From assembly GCF_009734405.1 (NCBI RefSeq), contig NZ_CP046453.1:2294001-2358000 (forward strand): a stretch of DNA of 64,000 bases. The letters are read 5' to 3'. Source of the stretch: Corynebacterium comes. Lineage in GTDB: Bacteria > Actinomycetota > Actinomycetes > Mycobacteriales > Mycobacteriaceae. The position numbers and the translations under genes were made by a program. This document shows positions 48,481 to 58,924 of this stretch, one piece after another (the stretch's first letter is position 1; each line of letters opens with the position of its first letter). The notes beneath the pieces are model-generated. The model saw nothing but the letters and a program-made list of their open reading frames with translations. It was not told the DNA's origin and ran no database searches.

Positions 48481-50757
48481 CTACTCGACGACCGAGTTGG
48501 CGCCCACCGCGTGACCGAACAGGTCAGGCAGGGTCGCCTTCCAGGCGCTCTTGAGCTCGTCCAGGTTGACGGTGACGTCAGCGAAGGCCAGGTCGCGGCC
48601 CTCGGTGGTCTCCCCGATCCGGACTGCCGGCACGCCCTTCTCGGCCGCACGGGCCAGGACGGCGTCAACACGGTCGGCGGTGGTGGCCACCAGGGCGCGG
48701 GACGCGGACTCGGAGAACAGCGCCACGAACTCATCCTCGTGCACGGCGGAGAGGTCGAGCCTGATGCCGCCCTCTGCACGGAACGCCATCTCCACGACGG
48801 TCTGCGCCAGGCCACCCTCGGAGAGGTCGTGAGCGCCGGTCAGTTCCGTGTTGCCCACGAAGAAGTCGGCCAGGCGCTCCTCGTCGGCAAGGTCCACCTG
48901 CGGGGGCAGACCACTGAGGCCGCCGCCGGAGATCTGCTGCCAGATGGAGCCGCCGAACTCGTCGCGGGTCTCACCCAGGAGGATGAGCACCTCCGACTCG
49001 TCGACGGTGCCCAGGTCGTGGCCGATGGCCTGATGGACGTCCTCGATGACGCCGAGGACGCCGACGACGGGGGTCGGCAGGATCGGCTCGTCACCGGTCT
49101 GGTTGTAGAAGGAGACGTTGCCGCCGGAGACCGGGATGGCCAACTCCTTGGCACCGTCCGCCAGGCCGTGGACGGCCTCGCGGAACTGCCACATCACGTC
49201 GGGGCTCTCCGGCGATCCGAAGTTGAGGCAGTTGGTCACCGCGACCGGCTTCGCGCCGGTGACGGCGACGTTGCGGTAGGCCTCGGCGAGTGCCAGGCGG
49301 GCACCCGTGCCCGGGTCCAGCTTGGTGTAGCGGCCGGAGGCGTCAGCCGAGACGGCGACGCCGCGGTTGGTCTCCTCGTTGATGCGCAGGACACCGGCGT
49401 CGGAGTACTTCGCCTTGACGGTGTTGCCGCGGACGTAGCGGTCGTACTGCTCGGTGATGAAGTCACGGGAGCACAGCGCCGGCGAGGACACCATGTCGAA
49501 CAGTGCCTGCCGCAGGTCGGCCGGACGCTCGACGGGGATGTACTTCTGCAGCTCGTCCTGCCACTCGGGGCGGGCGAAGGGACGCTCGTAGACCGGGCCT
49601 TCATCGATGGTGGACGCCGGGGCGTCGACCACGAGTTCGCCGTTGTGGTACACGAGGTAGCGGTCCTTCTCGTCGATGACCTCACCGATCTCGGCGACGG
49701 GCACCTCCCACTTCGCGCAGATCGCCTTGAACTTCTCGACGTTCTCCGGGGCCACGACCGCACACATGCGTTCCTGTGACTCGGAGGCGAGGATCTCGGC
49801 GGCGGACATGTTCTCGGCGCGCAGGGGCACGGCGTCGAGGTTGACACGCATGCCACCGTCTCCGGCTGCGGCCAGCTCGGAGGTGGCGCACGCGAGGCCG
49901 CCGCCACCGAGGTCCTGGATACCGACGACCACGCCGGCCTGGTACAGCTCGAGGCAGCACTCGATGAGGACCTTCTCGGCGAAGGGGTCACCGACCTGAA
50001 CGGCCGGCAGCTTGCGCTCCGCGCCCTCCTCGAAGGACTCCGAGCCCAGGACGGACACGCCACCGATGCCGTCGAGGCCGGTGCGGGAGCCGAAGAGCAT
50101 GACCTTGTTGCCGGTACCGGAGGCGAAGGCCAGTTTGAGGTCCTCCACCTTCAGGGTGCCCACGCACAGGGCGTTGACCAGAGGGTTACCGGCATAAGCC
50201 TCGTCGAAGACGGTTTCTCCGCCGATGTTGGGCAGGCCGAGGGAGTTTCCGTAGCCGCCGATGCCGTGAACGACACCCGGCAGGACGCGGCCGGTGTCCG
50301 GAGCGTCAGCCGGGCCGAAGCGCAGCTGGTCCATCACGGCGATCGGGCGGGCGCCCATGGCCATGATGTCGCGGACGATGCCGCCGACGCCGGTCGCCGC
50401 ACCCTGGTAGGGCTCGACGAAGGAGGGGTGGTTGTGGGACTCGACGCGGAAGGTGACGGCGTCTCCGCCGCCGATGTCGACCACGCCGGCGTTCTCGCCG
50501 ATGCCGGCGAGGATCTTCTCCGCCATCTCCGGGGTGGTGGTCTCACCGAAGTAGCGCAGGTGCACCTTGGAGGACTTGTAGGAGCAGTGCTCCGACCACA
50601 TCACCGAGTAGACGCTCAGCTCTGCGTCGGTGGGTCGACGACCGAGGATCTTCGTGATTTTGTCGTATTCGTCGTCCTTGAGGCCAAGTTCGACGTAGGG
50701 CTGCGGGGCGTCCGGGTTGGCCTTGGCGGCGTCGACGGTGTCGTTATGAACTGTCAT
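48481..50757 (-). CDS. purL: Phosphoribosylformylglycinamidine synthase subunit PurL
   Basis: PurL (758 aa) is the small, B. subtilis-type synthetase subunit. With PurQ and PurS it converts FGAR to FGAM. Conserved blocks include [10 protein letters not shown] (about 54-63), the ATP-site [20 protein letters not shown] near 104-123, and [13 protein letters not shown] near 279-291. AGGAGG lies about 10 nt before the ATG. It follows purQ by 15 nt. Confidence 0.97.
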   Translation of the reverse strand: MTVHNDTVDAAKANPDAPQPYVELGLKDDEYDKITKILGRRPTDAELSVYSVMWSEHCSYKSSKVHLRYFGETTTPEMAEKILAGIGENAGVVDIGGGDAVTFRVESHNHPSFVEPYQGAATGVGGIVRDIMAMGARPIAVMDQLRFGPADAPDTGRVLPGVVHGIGGYGNSLGLPNIGGETVFDEAYAGNPLVNALCVGTLKVEDLKLAFASGTGNKVMLFGSRTGLDGIGGVSVLGSESFEEGAERKLPAVQVGDPFAEKVLIECCLELYQAGVVVGIQDLGGGGLACATSELAAAGDGGMRVNLDAVPLRAENMSAAEILASESQERMCAVVAPENVEKFKAICAKWEVPVAEIGEVIDEKDRYLVYHNGELVVDAPASTIDEGPVYERPFARPEWQDELQKYIPVERPADLRQALFDMVSSPALCSRDFITEQYDRYVRGNTVKAKYSDAGVLRINEETNRGVAVSADASGRYTKLDPGTGARLALAEAYRNVAVTGAKPVAVTNCLNFGSPESPDVMWQFREAVHGLADGAKELAIPVSGGNVSFYNQTGDEPILPTPVVGVLGVIEDVHQAIGHDLGTVDESEVLILLGETRDEFGGSIWQQISGGGLSGLPPQVDLADEERLADFFVGNTELTGAHDLSEGGLAQTVVEMAFRAEGGIRLDLSAVHEDEFVALFSESASRALVATTADRVDAVLARAAEKGVPAVRIGETTEGRDLAFADVTVNLDELKSAWKATLPDLFGHAVGANSVVE

Positions 50758-50772
50758 TGTGTGTTGCGCCTC

Positions 50773-51444
50773 CTAGGCTGCGATCGTGCCGATGGCGGAC
50801 AGGAACATCCCCAGGCCGTCGGTGGACGGGCCGGTGAGGATCTCCACGGCGTGCTCCGGGTGCGGCATGAGACCGACGACGCGGCCGGTCTCGTTGGTGA
50901 TGCCGGCGATGGCGTTGAGGGAACCGTTGTAGTTGTCGGTGTAGCGGAAGACCACGCGGCCCTCGCCCTCGAGCATCTCAATGGTGTCCGGGGCGGCCTG
51001 GAAACGGCCCTCGCCGTGCTTGGCCGGGACGAGAATCTTCTGGCCGGCCTCGTAGTTCGAGGTCCACGCGGTGTCCGCGTTGACGACCTCGAGGTAGGTG
51101 TCGGTGCAGTGGAAGTGCAGCCCCTCGTTACGGGTGAGGGCGCCGGGCAGGAGGCGGGCCTCGGTGAGGACCTGGAAGCCGTTGCAGATTCCCAGGACGG
51201 GCATGCCCTTGCCTGCTGCGTCGACGACCGCCCGCATCACCGGGGCGATGGCGGAGATTGCGCCGGAACGCAGGTAGTCACCGTAGGAGAAACCACCCGG
51301 GACGACGACCGCGTCGACGCTTTTGAGGTCCTCATCGGCGTGCCAGAGGTTGACCACCTCGGCGCCGGCGATGCGGACGGCGCGGGCGGCGTCGACGTCA
51401 TCAAGCGTGCCGGGGAAGGTGATGACACCGATCTTGGCGGTCAC
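50773..51444 (-). CDS. purQ: FGAM synthase glutaminase subunit PurQ
   Basis: PurQ (223 aa) is the class I glutamine amidotransferase subunit that delivers ammonia to PurL. The nucleophile Cys is in [11 protein letters not shown] (about 85-95), and the His-Glu pair is in MPHPEHAVE (about 197-205). The GTG start overlaps the purS stop codon by 4 nt, so translation is coupled. Confidence 0.97.
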   Translation of the reverse strand: MTAKIGVITFPGTLDDVDAARAVRIAGAEVVNLWHADEDLKSVDAVVVPGGFSYGDYLRSGAISAIAPVMRAVVDAAGKGMPVLGICNGFQVLTEARLLPGALTRNEGLHFHCTDTYLEVVNADTAWTSNYEAGQKILVPAKHGEGRFQAAPDTIEMLEGEGRVVFRYTDNYNGSLNAIAGITNETGRVVGLMPHPEHAVEILTGPSTDGLGMFLSAIGTIAA

Positions 51445-51686
51445 TTGGCGACCTCCACGCCCACGACCTCAAAGTCCTCGATCACGGTGTTGGCGAGCAG
51501 CGTCTCGGCGACCTTCTCGAGGTCTGCGATGGCGACGGAGTCATCCACCTCCAGCTCGAAACGCTTGCCCTGACGTACGTCGCTGACGCCGGTGACGCCG
51601 ATACGACCGAGCGCACGGTGGACAGCCTGTCCCTGGGGGTCAAGGATCTCCGCCTTCGGCATGACATTCACAACAACACGGGCCAC
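51441..51686 (-). CDS. purS: FGAM synthase subunit PurS
   Basis: PurS (81 aa) is the small bridging subunit of the FGAM synthase complex. It has the family N-terminus [21 protein letters not shown] (split over residues 2-22). Its GTG start at 51686 has AAGGG about 7 nt upstream. It is the first gene of purSQL. The 295-nt gap to the divergent nuclease gene contains no further gene and no regulatory site I can name. Confidence 0.95.
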   Translation of the reverse strand: MARVVVNVMPKAEILDPQGQAVHRALGRIGVTGVSDVRQGKRFELEVDDSVAIADLEKVAETLLANTVIEDFEVVGVEVAK

Positions 51687-51981
51687 AATTTTCCCTTATC
51701 TTCGCCGGAATTGGTCTATTTTCATTCTAACCCCTCACGTCAAACCCTTATACTTCGCGGGACCCGGGGCACGGGCCGGAGTCGGTGAACCCGGGATATC
51801 GCATCAGTGAAGGACACATGACATCTCCACCAACGTCCGGCCAAAAGGCCAGCAGCAGGACCCGAAGCGGATAGGATCGCGATCCGCTGGCCAGCAGAAA
51901 GGTGCGATCAAGGGTTAAGTATTCGGGAGGACACATACGTCTCACCACACCCTTTTCCCCTCATTCGCGAAGGTACCCTCC

Positions 51982-54531
51982 ATGCTCCGTCCCGCCAGCG
52001 GGCTGATCGCAGCCGCCGCCACCGGCCTCTCCCTCATTCTCGTCCCCTCGACCGCTCTGGCCACCCCGACTGGTGACGACGTCGTCATCAACGAGGTCTA
52101 CGGAGGAGGCGGCAACTCCGGTTCGACGTACACCCACGACTTCGTCGAGCTGTACAACCCGACCGACGCCCCGATCTCGCTGGAGGGCTGGACGGTCGAG
52201 TACTACTCGGCGACCGGCACCACCGCCGCGAACACCACCACGCTGTCGGGCACTGTCGCACCCGGCGACTTCTACCTCATCCAGCAGGCCAAGGGCAGCG
52301 GCGGCACCGAGGCCCTGCCCACCCCGGACGCCATCGGAAACGCCGCGATGAGCGGTGCCAACGGCAAGGTCGTGTTCAAGGACGCCGCCGGAAACACCGT
52401 CGACCTCGTCGGCTTCGGCAGCACCGCCAACCTCTACGAGGGATCCGGCCCCACCCGGACCCTGTCCAACTCGACCTCCGCACAGCGTGAGCCTCTCGGC
52501 CATGACACCGATGACAACGCCCTCGACTTCATCGCCGCCGCCCCTACTCCGCAGAGCTCCGCCGGCACCGGCCCGGTCATCACCGATCCCGAGCCAGATC
52601 CCGGGACCGAACCCGGCGCGGCAGTTTCCATCGCCGAGATCCAGGGCACCGGCGCCGTCTCCCCGTACGCGGACAAGCAGGTCACCACCGAGGGTGTGGT
52701 CACCGCGGTCTACCCGGAGGGCGGCCGCAACGGCTTCATCCTGCAGACCGGCGGCACCGGCGGCGTCGAGAAGCAGGCCGGGGACGCCTCCGACGCCGTC
52801 TTCGTCTACATGGGCAGCCAGAGCACCTACCCGGCCATCGGCGACTCCATCATCGTCACCGCCCAGGCCGAGGAGCGCTTCGACGTCACCCAGCTCACCC
52901 GCCCGACGATCACCGCCGCCGACACCACCTTCGCCCCGGTCACCCCGACCACGATCGACCGTCTGCCGGCCGGTGCCGAGACCCGTGAGGCCTACGAGCA
53001 CATGCTCGTCCTGCCGACCGGCGCCCACACCGTCACCAACAACTACGCGCTGAACACCTTCGGCGAGATCGGTCTGGCCCCGGGCACCACGGCCCACCGC
53101 CAGCCGACCGACGTCCACGCCCCCGACACCGATCCGGCCTCCGCTGCCCAGCGGCTCGCCGCCGAGCAGCAGGACGAACTCGTGCTTCTCGACGACGGCC
53201 GCACCCGCAACTACCTGAACAGCGACCAGGCCACCCCGCTTCCCTACGTCGCCGTCGACGGCGCGAAGGGCACCTCCATCCGTAGCGGCGCTGCGGTGGA
53301 CTTCCAGCACCCGGTCGTCGTGGACTTCAGCCACAACCACTGGCGTTTCCAGCCGACCACCCCGATCACCGGCGACAACTCCGCCGCGCAGCTCCCCATC
53401 ACCTGGGAGGACACCCGCGCAGCGGAGATCGACGCCATGGACTCGGTCAAGGGCGACCATTCCATCGCCTCGTTCAACGTCCTGAACTACTTCACCTCGC
53501 TGGGCGAGGACGAGACTGGTTGCCGCGCGTACACCGACCGGAACGGCACCCCGGTGGGCGCCAACGGCTGTGACGTCCGCGGCGCGTACACCGAAGCAGC
53601 CTTCAACGACCAGCAGACCAAGATCGTCGCGGCCATCAACGCACTCGACGTCGACGTCCTGGGCCTGGAGGAGATCGAGAACACCTACGCCCTGAGCGGC
53701 GACATCGAGCGTCGGGATGAGGCCCTGTCCGCGCTTGTCGACGCCCTCAACGCCGACGCCGGCACCACCCGCTGGGCGTATGCCTCGTCCCCCGCCGAGG
53801 TCGGGACCGACGAGGACAAGATCCGTGTCGGCTTCATCTACAACCCGGCGACCGTCAAGACCGTCGGCGAGTCCCGCATCTTCGACGACGCCCGCTTCAC
53901 CCGCACCGCCCGCCAGCCGCTGGCCCAGGAGTTCGCCGCCGTAGACGGCGGGAAGTCCTTCGTCGCGGTGGTCAACCACTTCAAGTCCAAGGGTTCCGTC
54001 GCCGACGGCGACATCGACCGGGGTGACGGCCAGGGCAACAACGCCACCGTCCGCGCCAACCAGTCCCAGGCGCTCCTCGAGCACCTCGGCGACCAGTCGG
54101 ACTGGAGCGAACTGCCCGTGTTCATCCTGGGCGACATCAACGCGTACTCCCGCGAGACCGCGATCTCCGTGCTCGAGGCCAACGGCTACTCCAACATCGC
54201 CGCGAAGTACGACCCGGGGCACACCACCTACCAGTTCGGCGGTCTGCTCGGTTCTCTGGACCATGCCCTGGGCAATGCCGCAGCGATGGAACTCGTCGCT
54301 GACGCCCGCATCTGGAACATCAACGCCGACGAGCCGATCGTCTACGAGTACTCCCGGCGCAACTACAACGCCGTCGACTTCCACGAGGACAACTACTTCC
54401 GCTCCTCCGACCACGATCCGGTGAAGGTGGGCTTCAACCTGCAGGCCACCTCCACCCCGGTCGAGCCGAAGGGCAGCGGCCGCCCCGCCCACTCCTTCGG
54501 GAAGGGCCGCCCGGAACACGCCGGCCGCTAG
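51982..54531 (+). CDS. Secreted nuclease: lamin-tail domain plus endonuclease/exonuclease/phosphatase domain
   Basis: This 849-aa protein has a signal peptide (about 1-29, cleavage after ALA in STALATPTG), a lamin-tail domain (about 33-150; VVINEVYGGGGNSGS), an OB-like region (about 210-320), and a DNase I-like domain (about 490-830). The catalytic blocks include LGLEEIEN, NHFKSKGS, LGDINAYSRE, and SSDHDPV near 812-818. This layout matches ExeM/NucH-type extracellular nucleases. No sortase signal is seen; the C-terminus is basic and Gly/Pro-rich. GAAGG precedes the ATG. It sits inside the purine cluster, as in C. glutamicum, and may supply nucleotides for salvage. Confidence 0.9.
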   Translation: MLRPASGLIAAAATGLSLILVPSTALATPTGDDVVINEVYGGGGNSGSTYTHDFVELYNPTDAPISLEGWTVEYYSATGTTAANTTTLSGTVAPGDFYLIQQAKGSGGTEALPTPDAIGNAAMSGANGKVVFKDAAGNTVDLVGFGSTANLYEGSGPTRTLSNSTSAQREPLGHDTDDNALDFIAAAPTPQSSAGTGPVITDPEPDPGTEPGAAVSIAEIQGTGAVSPYADKQVTTEGVVTAVYPEGGRNGFILQTGGTGGVEKQAGDASDAVFVYMGSQSTYPAIGDSIIVTAQAEERFDVTQLTRPTITAADTTFAPVTPTTIDRLPAGAETREAYEHMLVLPTGAHTVTNNYALNTFGEIGLAPGTTAHRQPTDVHAPDTDPASAAQRLAAEQQDELVLLDDGRTRNYLNSDQATPLPYVAVDGAKGTSIRSGAAVDFQHPVVVDFSHNHWRFQPTTPITGDNSAAQLPITWEDTRAAEIDAMDSVKGDHSIASFNVLNYFTSLGEDETGCRAYTDRNGTPVGANGCDVRGAYTEAAFNDQQTKIVAAINALDVDVLGLEEIENTYALSGDIERRDEALSALVDALNADAGTTRWAYASSPAEVGTDEDKIRVGFIYNPATVKTVGESRIFDDARFTRTARQPLAQEFAAVDGGKSFVAVVNHFKSKGSVADGDIDRGDGQGNNATVRANQSQALLEHLGDQSDWSELPVFILGDINAYSRETAISVLEANGYSNIAAKYDPGHTTYQFGGLLGSLDHALGNAAAMELVADARIWNINADEPIVYEYSRRNYNAVDFHEDNYFRSSDHDPVKVGFNLQATSTPVEPKGSGRPAHSFGKGRPEHAGR

Positions 54532-54550
54532 GCACCTGCCACCAGGAACT

Positions 54551-54596
54551 TTCGCCCCGCACCTCCCCTGTGATTCACGGGGTGGTGCGGGGCGAA
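54551..54596. terminator. Bidirectional terminator between nuclease and mpx genes
   Basis: The arms TTCGCCCCGCACC (54551-54563) and GGTGCGGGGCGAA (54584-54596) form a perfect 13-bp stem, with further CCCC/GGGG pairing inside the loop. It lies between two convergent genes. Confidence 0.8.
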
Positions 54597-54620
54597 TGCG
54601 TCGGCAGGGACGTCTGCCGG

Positions 54621-55115
54621 TTAGGCCGGCAGGTTCTCCTCGATCAGGGCAACCAGTGCGGGGTCCTGCGGCTCGGTACGCGGCCGGATGCGCGCGATCA
54701 CGTCACCGGCGGGGGAAACGAGGAACTTCTCGAAGTTCCACTGGACGTCACCGGCCTCGCCCTCAGCATCCGCCACCCGGGTCAGCTCCCGGTAGATCGG
54801 GTGGGCGCCCTCGCCGTTGACCTCGAGCTTGGACAGCAACGGGAAGGTGACGCCGTAGTTCAGGGAGCAGAAGTCGGCGATCTGCTCATCGGTGCCGGGC
54901 TCCTGTCCGCGGAACTGGTTGCAGGGCGCGCCGATGACAGTCAGACCACGTCCGGCGTAGTCCTCGGCCAGCTGCTGGAGGCCGGCGTACTGAGGGGTGA
55001 GACCGCAGGCGGAGGCGGTGTTGACCAGCAGGATGAGATCGCCTTCGGCGATCTCACGCAGGGTCGAGGGGGTGGATTCGTTGAGGGTCACGGGGGTGTC
55101 GAGAAGCTCAGTCAT
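54621..55115 (-). CDS. mpx: Thiol peroxidase of the glutathione-peroxidase family (mycothiol peroxidase type)
   Basis: This 164-aa peroxidase reduces peroxides with thiols. The active cysteine is Cys37 in NTASACGLTPQY. Cys65 (GAPCNQFRGQEPG) and Cys83 (DFCSLNYG) are further thiols, one of which likely resolves the disulfide. In C. glutamicum the orthologue Mpx works with mycothiol and thioredoxin. That agrees with mshD elsewhere in the window. TAGTCT ends 6 nt before the ATG. Confidence 0.88.
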   Translation of the reverse strand: MTELLDTPVTLNESTPSTLREIAEGDLILLVNTASACGLTPQYAGLQQLAEDYAGRGLTVIGAPCNQFRGQEPGTDEQIADFCSLNYGVTFPLLSKLEVNGEGAHPIYRELTRVADAEGEAGDVQWNFEKFLVSPAGDVIARIRPRTEPQDPALVALIEENLPA

Positions 55116-55119
55116 TCCT

Positions 55120-55797
55120 TCAGACTACGGTGCGGTAGTCGCTCGGTGTCGCACCTGCATCGACGGCCGCGACGGCGGCGCGGAGAAAATCCGAGGCGAC
55201 CTTCTTCTCCTGCAGGTTACGGCCCGACACCGACAGGCGGATGGTGTTTCCGCTGGCGGCGCCACGCCCGGCTGCCCGGATCACATTGCGACGCCACCAC
55301 TTGGCAGCACCGAAACCCTCTCCGACGGAGAGGTTGCGGCACTGCTCGAAAGAACCGTCGGCAAGGTTGTGCAGTCCGCGGGTGCTGGCCGCGAGGGTGA
55401 AGTCGAATTCGGGGAGTACCTCGAGCGTGCCGGGCGACATGCGCCAGCGGGGCGGGGCGAAGATGTCGGGGTCGAAGCCGATCTTCTTCATCTGGCGGGT
55501 GGCACCGGCCAGGCGTAGGCGAGCCTCATGGGCGTCCAGGTTGGCGAATTCGGCGCGACGGCCCTGCACCGCCTGATCGAAACCGTTGAGGATGATCACG
55601 CGGCCGGCCTCCTGCTGGTCCAGCAGCCAGTCCCGTGTCGACGGATCCCTGGCCAGGCGCCAGTTGCCGTCGATGTGCGGCGCGACCAGGAGGGACACGG
55701 GGATGTTCTCCGCGTCGAGGGACGTCAGCATCCCCGCCACTGCTCCCCTGGTCTCGGAGAAGATACTGGAAACTGAAACCAGGAGGCGGCCACGCAT
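55120..55797 (-). CDS. DUF2334 polysaccharide-deacetylase-like protein
   Basis: This 225-aa protein has an NodB-like (DUF2334) beta/alpha fold. It starts with MRGRLLVSVSSIF; the conserved stretches are SLLVAPHIDGNW (about 34-45), LNGFDQAVQGRRAEF, and the APPRWRMSPGTL block (about 118-129). The catalytic His residues of typical deacetylases are not obvious, so activity is uncertain. GATAAT ends 7 nt before the ATG (leaderless). The gene ends 4 nt before the mpx start and follows ptrB. Confidence 0.75.
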   Translation of the reverse strand: MRGRLLVSVSSIFSETRGAVAGMLTSLDAENIPVSLLVAPHIDGNWRLARDPSTRDWLLDQQEAGRVIILNGFDQAVQGRRAEFANLDAHEARLRLAGATRQMKKIGFDPDIFAPPRWRMSPGTLEVLPEFDFTLAASTRGLHNLADGSFEQCRNLSVGEGFGAAKWWRRNVIRAAGRGAASGNTIRLSVSGRNLQEKKVASDFLRAAVAAVDAGATPSDYRTVV

Positions 55798-55805
55798 AAG
55801 GCGAA

Positions 55806-57965
55806 TTATCGCACGTCCACGCTGCCCTGTCGCGGCAAGTTGGCCCCGGCACCCGCGGTGCGCAGCGTCCACGCGTACTCGAAGGCAGTCTGGCGCCAGC
55901 GGGCGTACCTGCCGGACACTCCACCATGACCCGCGGTCATCTCCGTCTTGAGCAGGAACTCGCCGGCGGTTGCGGTCTCCCGCAGCTTGGCGATCCACTT
56001 GGCGGGCTCGACGTAGAGCACACGGGTGTCATTGAGCGAGGTGATAGCAATGATGTCCGGGTACGCCTTGGCCTCGACGTTCTCATAGGGGGCGTAAGAG
56101 GCCATGTAGTCGTAGACCTCCGGATCGTGGAACGGGTCACCCCACTCGTCCCACTCGGTCACGGTCAGCGGCAGCTCGGGCTTGAGCATGGAGGTCAACG
56201 CATCGACGAAGGGGACGACGGCCTGGATGCCGGCGAAGCGGTCGGGCGCCATGTTGGCGACAGCACCCATGAGCATGCCACCGGCGGAACCGCCCTCAGC
56301 GACCAGCCGGTCCGGGGCGGTGAGGCCGCGGGCGATCAGGTCGTCGGCGACGTCGATGAAGTCGGTGAAGGTGTTCTTCTTCGCCATCAACTTGCCGGTG
56401 TCGTACCAGGCGCGACCCATCTCGCCGCCACCGCGGACGTGGGCCACCGCGAAGATCATTCCGCGGTCCATCACGGAGAGCCGCGAGATGGAGAACCCCG
56501 GGTCGATGCTGGACTCGTAGGAGCCGTAGGCGTAGAGCACCATCGGGTTCGGGCGGCTGACGTCCAGGTCGGCGCGGTGGACCACGGACACGGGAATCTG
56601 TTCGCCGTCGGCGGCGGTGGCCCAGAGGCGGTAGGCGGTGTAGTCCGCACGGTCATAGCCGCCGAGCACCTCCTGCTCCTTGAGCAGGGTGAACTCCCCG
56701 GAAGCGATGCGGTAGTCGTAGAGGCGCGCCGGGGTGGTGAAGGAACCGTAGGAGATCCGGATGACGGGCGCGTCCCATTCAGGGTTGCCCAGGGAACCGG
56801 CGGTGTAGAGCTCCTCGTCGAAGTCCAGCTCCCGGAAGGTGCCGTAGCAGCCGGATGCGGGCAGTTCCATGACGGCGAGACGGCCGATGGCGCCGCGTCG
56901 ATAAGCGACGACCACATGCCCCTCGAACGTGTCCACTCCCTCGATCCGGGTTTCCGGGGAGTGCGGAATGAGAATCTCCAGCTCGCGGAGTGGCTTGAGT
57001 TCCGAAACCGGGCACTCGCCCACCTCGAAGTTGGGGCCGGTCGCGTTGTGGGTGACGATCCACCTGTCCCCGCCGCCCTCCAGGCCGGAGACGACGGCGT
57101 GGTCCACGGAGTACTCGACGCCCTTCTCCCGCGGCCACAGGACCTCGAACTCACCCTCCGGATCCGACATCGACAGGACACGGGTTTCGGAGGTGATCTT
57201 GGAGGCCGCCTCGACGATGAGGTATTTCTCGCTGCGGGTGGAACCGACGCCGGTGAAGAACTGCTCGTCCGCCTCCCGGAAGACGCACACGTCCTCGGCC
57301 GGGTCGGTGCCGATGCGGTGGCGCCACACGGAGTCGGGACGCCAGGCGTCGTCGACGCGCTGGTAGAAGAGGTGGTCCTCGCCCGCCCAGGTCGCGCCGT
57401 AGTAGATGTCCTCCAGCACGTCGGGCAGCAGTTCGCCCGTCTCGAGGTTCCTGATGCGCAGGGTGAAGCGCTCCTCGCCGGTGGTGTCCACGGAGTAGGC
57501 GAGGAAACGCCCGGAGGTGGTCACCGAGGACGCGCCGAGGGAGAAGAACTCGTGCCCCTCGGCGAGCTGGTTGAGGTCGAGGATGATCTGCTCCCCCTCC
57601 GGGCGCCCCTCCTCGGGGATGACCGGCGGGGTCCAGGGGTCATGTGCCTCATCGACCGGGATGCGGCAGGAGAAGCCGTAGTCCTTGCCCTCCTCGGTCC
57701 GCCCGTAGTACCACCAGTCGCCGGAGCGCTGCGGGACGGACATGTCCGTCTCCTTGATGCGGGACTTGATCTCGGTGTAGATCTCCTCGGTCAGGTCCTC
57801 GATGTCGGCGGTCTGCTGTGCCGTATAGGCGTTCTCCGCCTCGAGATGGGCGATCGTCTCGGGGGAATCCTTGTCCCGCAGCCATTCGTAGTCGTCGACG
57901 AAGGTCCGCCCGTGGAACTCACGGACGACCGGGTGGCGGGGGGCGATCGGGGGCTGCAGAGTCAT
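55806..57965 (-). CDS. ptrB: Oligopeptidase B (S9 family)
   Basis: This 719-aa serine peptidase cleaves peptides after basic residues. A beta-propeller domain (about 75-430) precedes the alpha/beta-hydrolase domain. The catalytic Ser is in AEGGSAGGMLMG near 553-564, the Asp is expected in the NDTRVLY segment near 637-643, and the His in MTAGHGGVSGRY near 670-681. TACGAT ends 8 nt before the ATG. It lies 22 nt downstream of purC and is likely co-transcribed with the purine genes. Confidence 0.9.
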   Translation of the reverse strand: MTLQPPIAPRHPVVREFHGRTFVDDYEWLRDKDSPETIAHLEAENAYTAQQTADIEDLTEEIYTEIKSRIKETDMSVPQRSGDWWYYGRTEEGKDYGFSCRIPVDEAHDPWTPPVIPEEGRPEGEQIILDLNQLAEGHEFFSLGASSVTTSGRFLAYSVDTTGEERFTLRIRNLETGELLPDVLEDIYYGATWAGEDHLFYQRVDDAWRPDSVWRHRIGTDPAEDVCVFREADEQFFTGVGSTRSEKYLIVEAASKITSETRVLSMSDPEGEFEVLWPREKGVEYSVDHAVVSGLEGGGDRWIVTHNATGPNFEVGECPVSELKPLRELEILIPHSPETRIEGVDTFEGHVVVAYRRGAIGRLAVMELPASGCYGTFRELDFDEELYTAGSLGNPEWDAPVIRISYGSFTTPARLYDYRIASGEFTLLKEQEVLGGYDRADYTAYRLWATAADGEQIPVSVVHRADLDVSRPNPMVLYAYGSYESSIDPGFSISRLSVMDRGMIFAVAHVRGGGEMGRAWYDTGKLMAKKNTFTDFIDVADDLIARGLTAPDRLVAEGGSAGGMLMGAVANMAPDRFAGIQAVVPFVDALTSMLKPELPLTVTEWDEWGDPFHDPEVYDYMASYAPYENVEAKAYPDIIAITSLNDTRVLYVEPAKWIAKLRETATAGEFLLKTEMTAGHGGVSGRYARWRQTAFEYAWTLRTAGAGANLPRQGSVDVR

Positions 57966-57987
57966 GCCCACCGATCGTAGTCGCCTG

Positions 57988-58881
57988 CTAGACGCACTCC
58001 CCGACCCAGGTACAGAACTTCTCACCCGACAGTCGCTCATACGCCTCGATGTAGCGCTCGCGGGTGGCCTCCACCACGGAACCCGGCAGCGCCGGCGGCG
58101 GAGTGGTGTCATCCTGGGACCAGCCGGACTTGGGGGAGGTCAACCAGTTGCGCACGTACTGCTTGTCGAAGCTCGGCTGCACCTTCCCCTCCTCATAGGT
58201 GTCTGCCGGCCAGTAACGGGAGGAGTCGGGTGTGAGGACCTCATCGGCGAGCACGAGCGTGCCGTCCGCGTCCAGACCGAACTCGAACTTGGTGTCCGCC
58301 AGGATGAGGCCCTTGGACTCGGCGAGCGCGGCGGCTTCGGCGTAGATCTGCAGCGTGGCGTCGCGCAGCTCATTCGCGCGGGTCTCACCGAGCTTTCTGA
58401 CGACCGCGTCAAAGCTCACGTTCTCGTCGTGGTCACCGAGCTCCGCCTTGGTGGCGGGCGTGAAGATCGGCTCCGGCAGCCTGGAGGCCTCCACGAGACC
58501 GGCGGGCAGCTCGATGCCGCACACAGTGCCGTCGGCCTTGTACTCCTTGAGACCCGAGCCGGTGAGGTAGCCACGTGCGACGCACTCGAAGGGGAGCATC
58601 CGCAACTTCTTCACGATCAGCGCTCGGCCCAGCACCTCCTCCGGGATTCGCGGATCATCCACCGGGCCGGCCAGATGATTCGGGAAGTCGATGGCGTTGA
58701 AGAAGAAGACGCTCATCGCGGTGAGCACCCGACCCTTGTCCGGGATCTCCGGATCCAGGACATGGTCATAGGCCGAGATGCGGTCGGAGACCACCATCAG
58801 CAGGGTGTTGTCATCCACTTCGTAGATCTCACGGACCTTGCCCGCGGAGATGTGATTATAGTCGGACAGCTCAGGACGCAT
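57988..58881 (-). CDS. purC: SAICAR synthase
   Basis: PurC (297 aa) joins aspartate to CAIR in purine synthesis. The N-terminal GKVREIYEV (about 14-22), [13 protein letters not shown] (about 30-42) and the Asp/Glu-rich [12 protein letters not shown] near 194-205 are diagnostic. The start at 58881 was preferred over 58887 because TAGACT ends 8 nt before it, the leaderless pattern shared with purD. It lies between purB and ptrB. Confidence 0.96.
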   Translation of the reverse strand: MRPELSDYNHISAGKVREIYEVDDNTLLMVVSDRISAYDHVLDPEIPDKGRVLTAMSVFFFNAIDFPNHLAGPVDDPRIPEEVLGRALIVKKLRMLPFECVARGYLTGSGLKEYKADGTVCGIELPAGLVEASRLPEPIFTPATKAELGDHDENVSFDAVVRKLGETRANELRDATLQIYAEAAALAESKGLILADTKFEFGLDADGTLVLADEVLTPDSSRYWPADTYEEGKVQPSFDKQYVRNWLTSPKSGWSQDDTTPPPALPGSVVEATRERYIEAYERLSGEKFCTWVGECV

Positions 58882-58924
58882 GACCATGGAGTCTAGACCC
58901 GCCCGTGGTGGTTGGGAAATGGAA

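Noticed and set aside
51961..54519. 852-codon open frame antisense to the secreted nuclease
   Set aside because: It mirrors the high-GC codon structure of the nuclease gene, has no recognisable domain and no start signal, while the opposite strand encodes clear catalytic motifs.
55926..57980. 684-codon open frame antisense to ptrB
   Set aside because: Shadow of a high-GC gene; the oligopeptidase catalytic motifs are on the minus strand.
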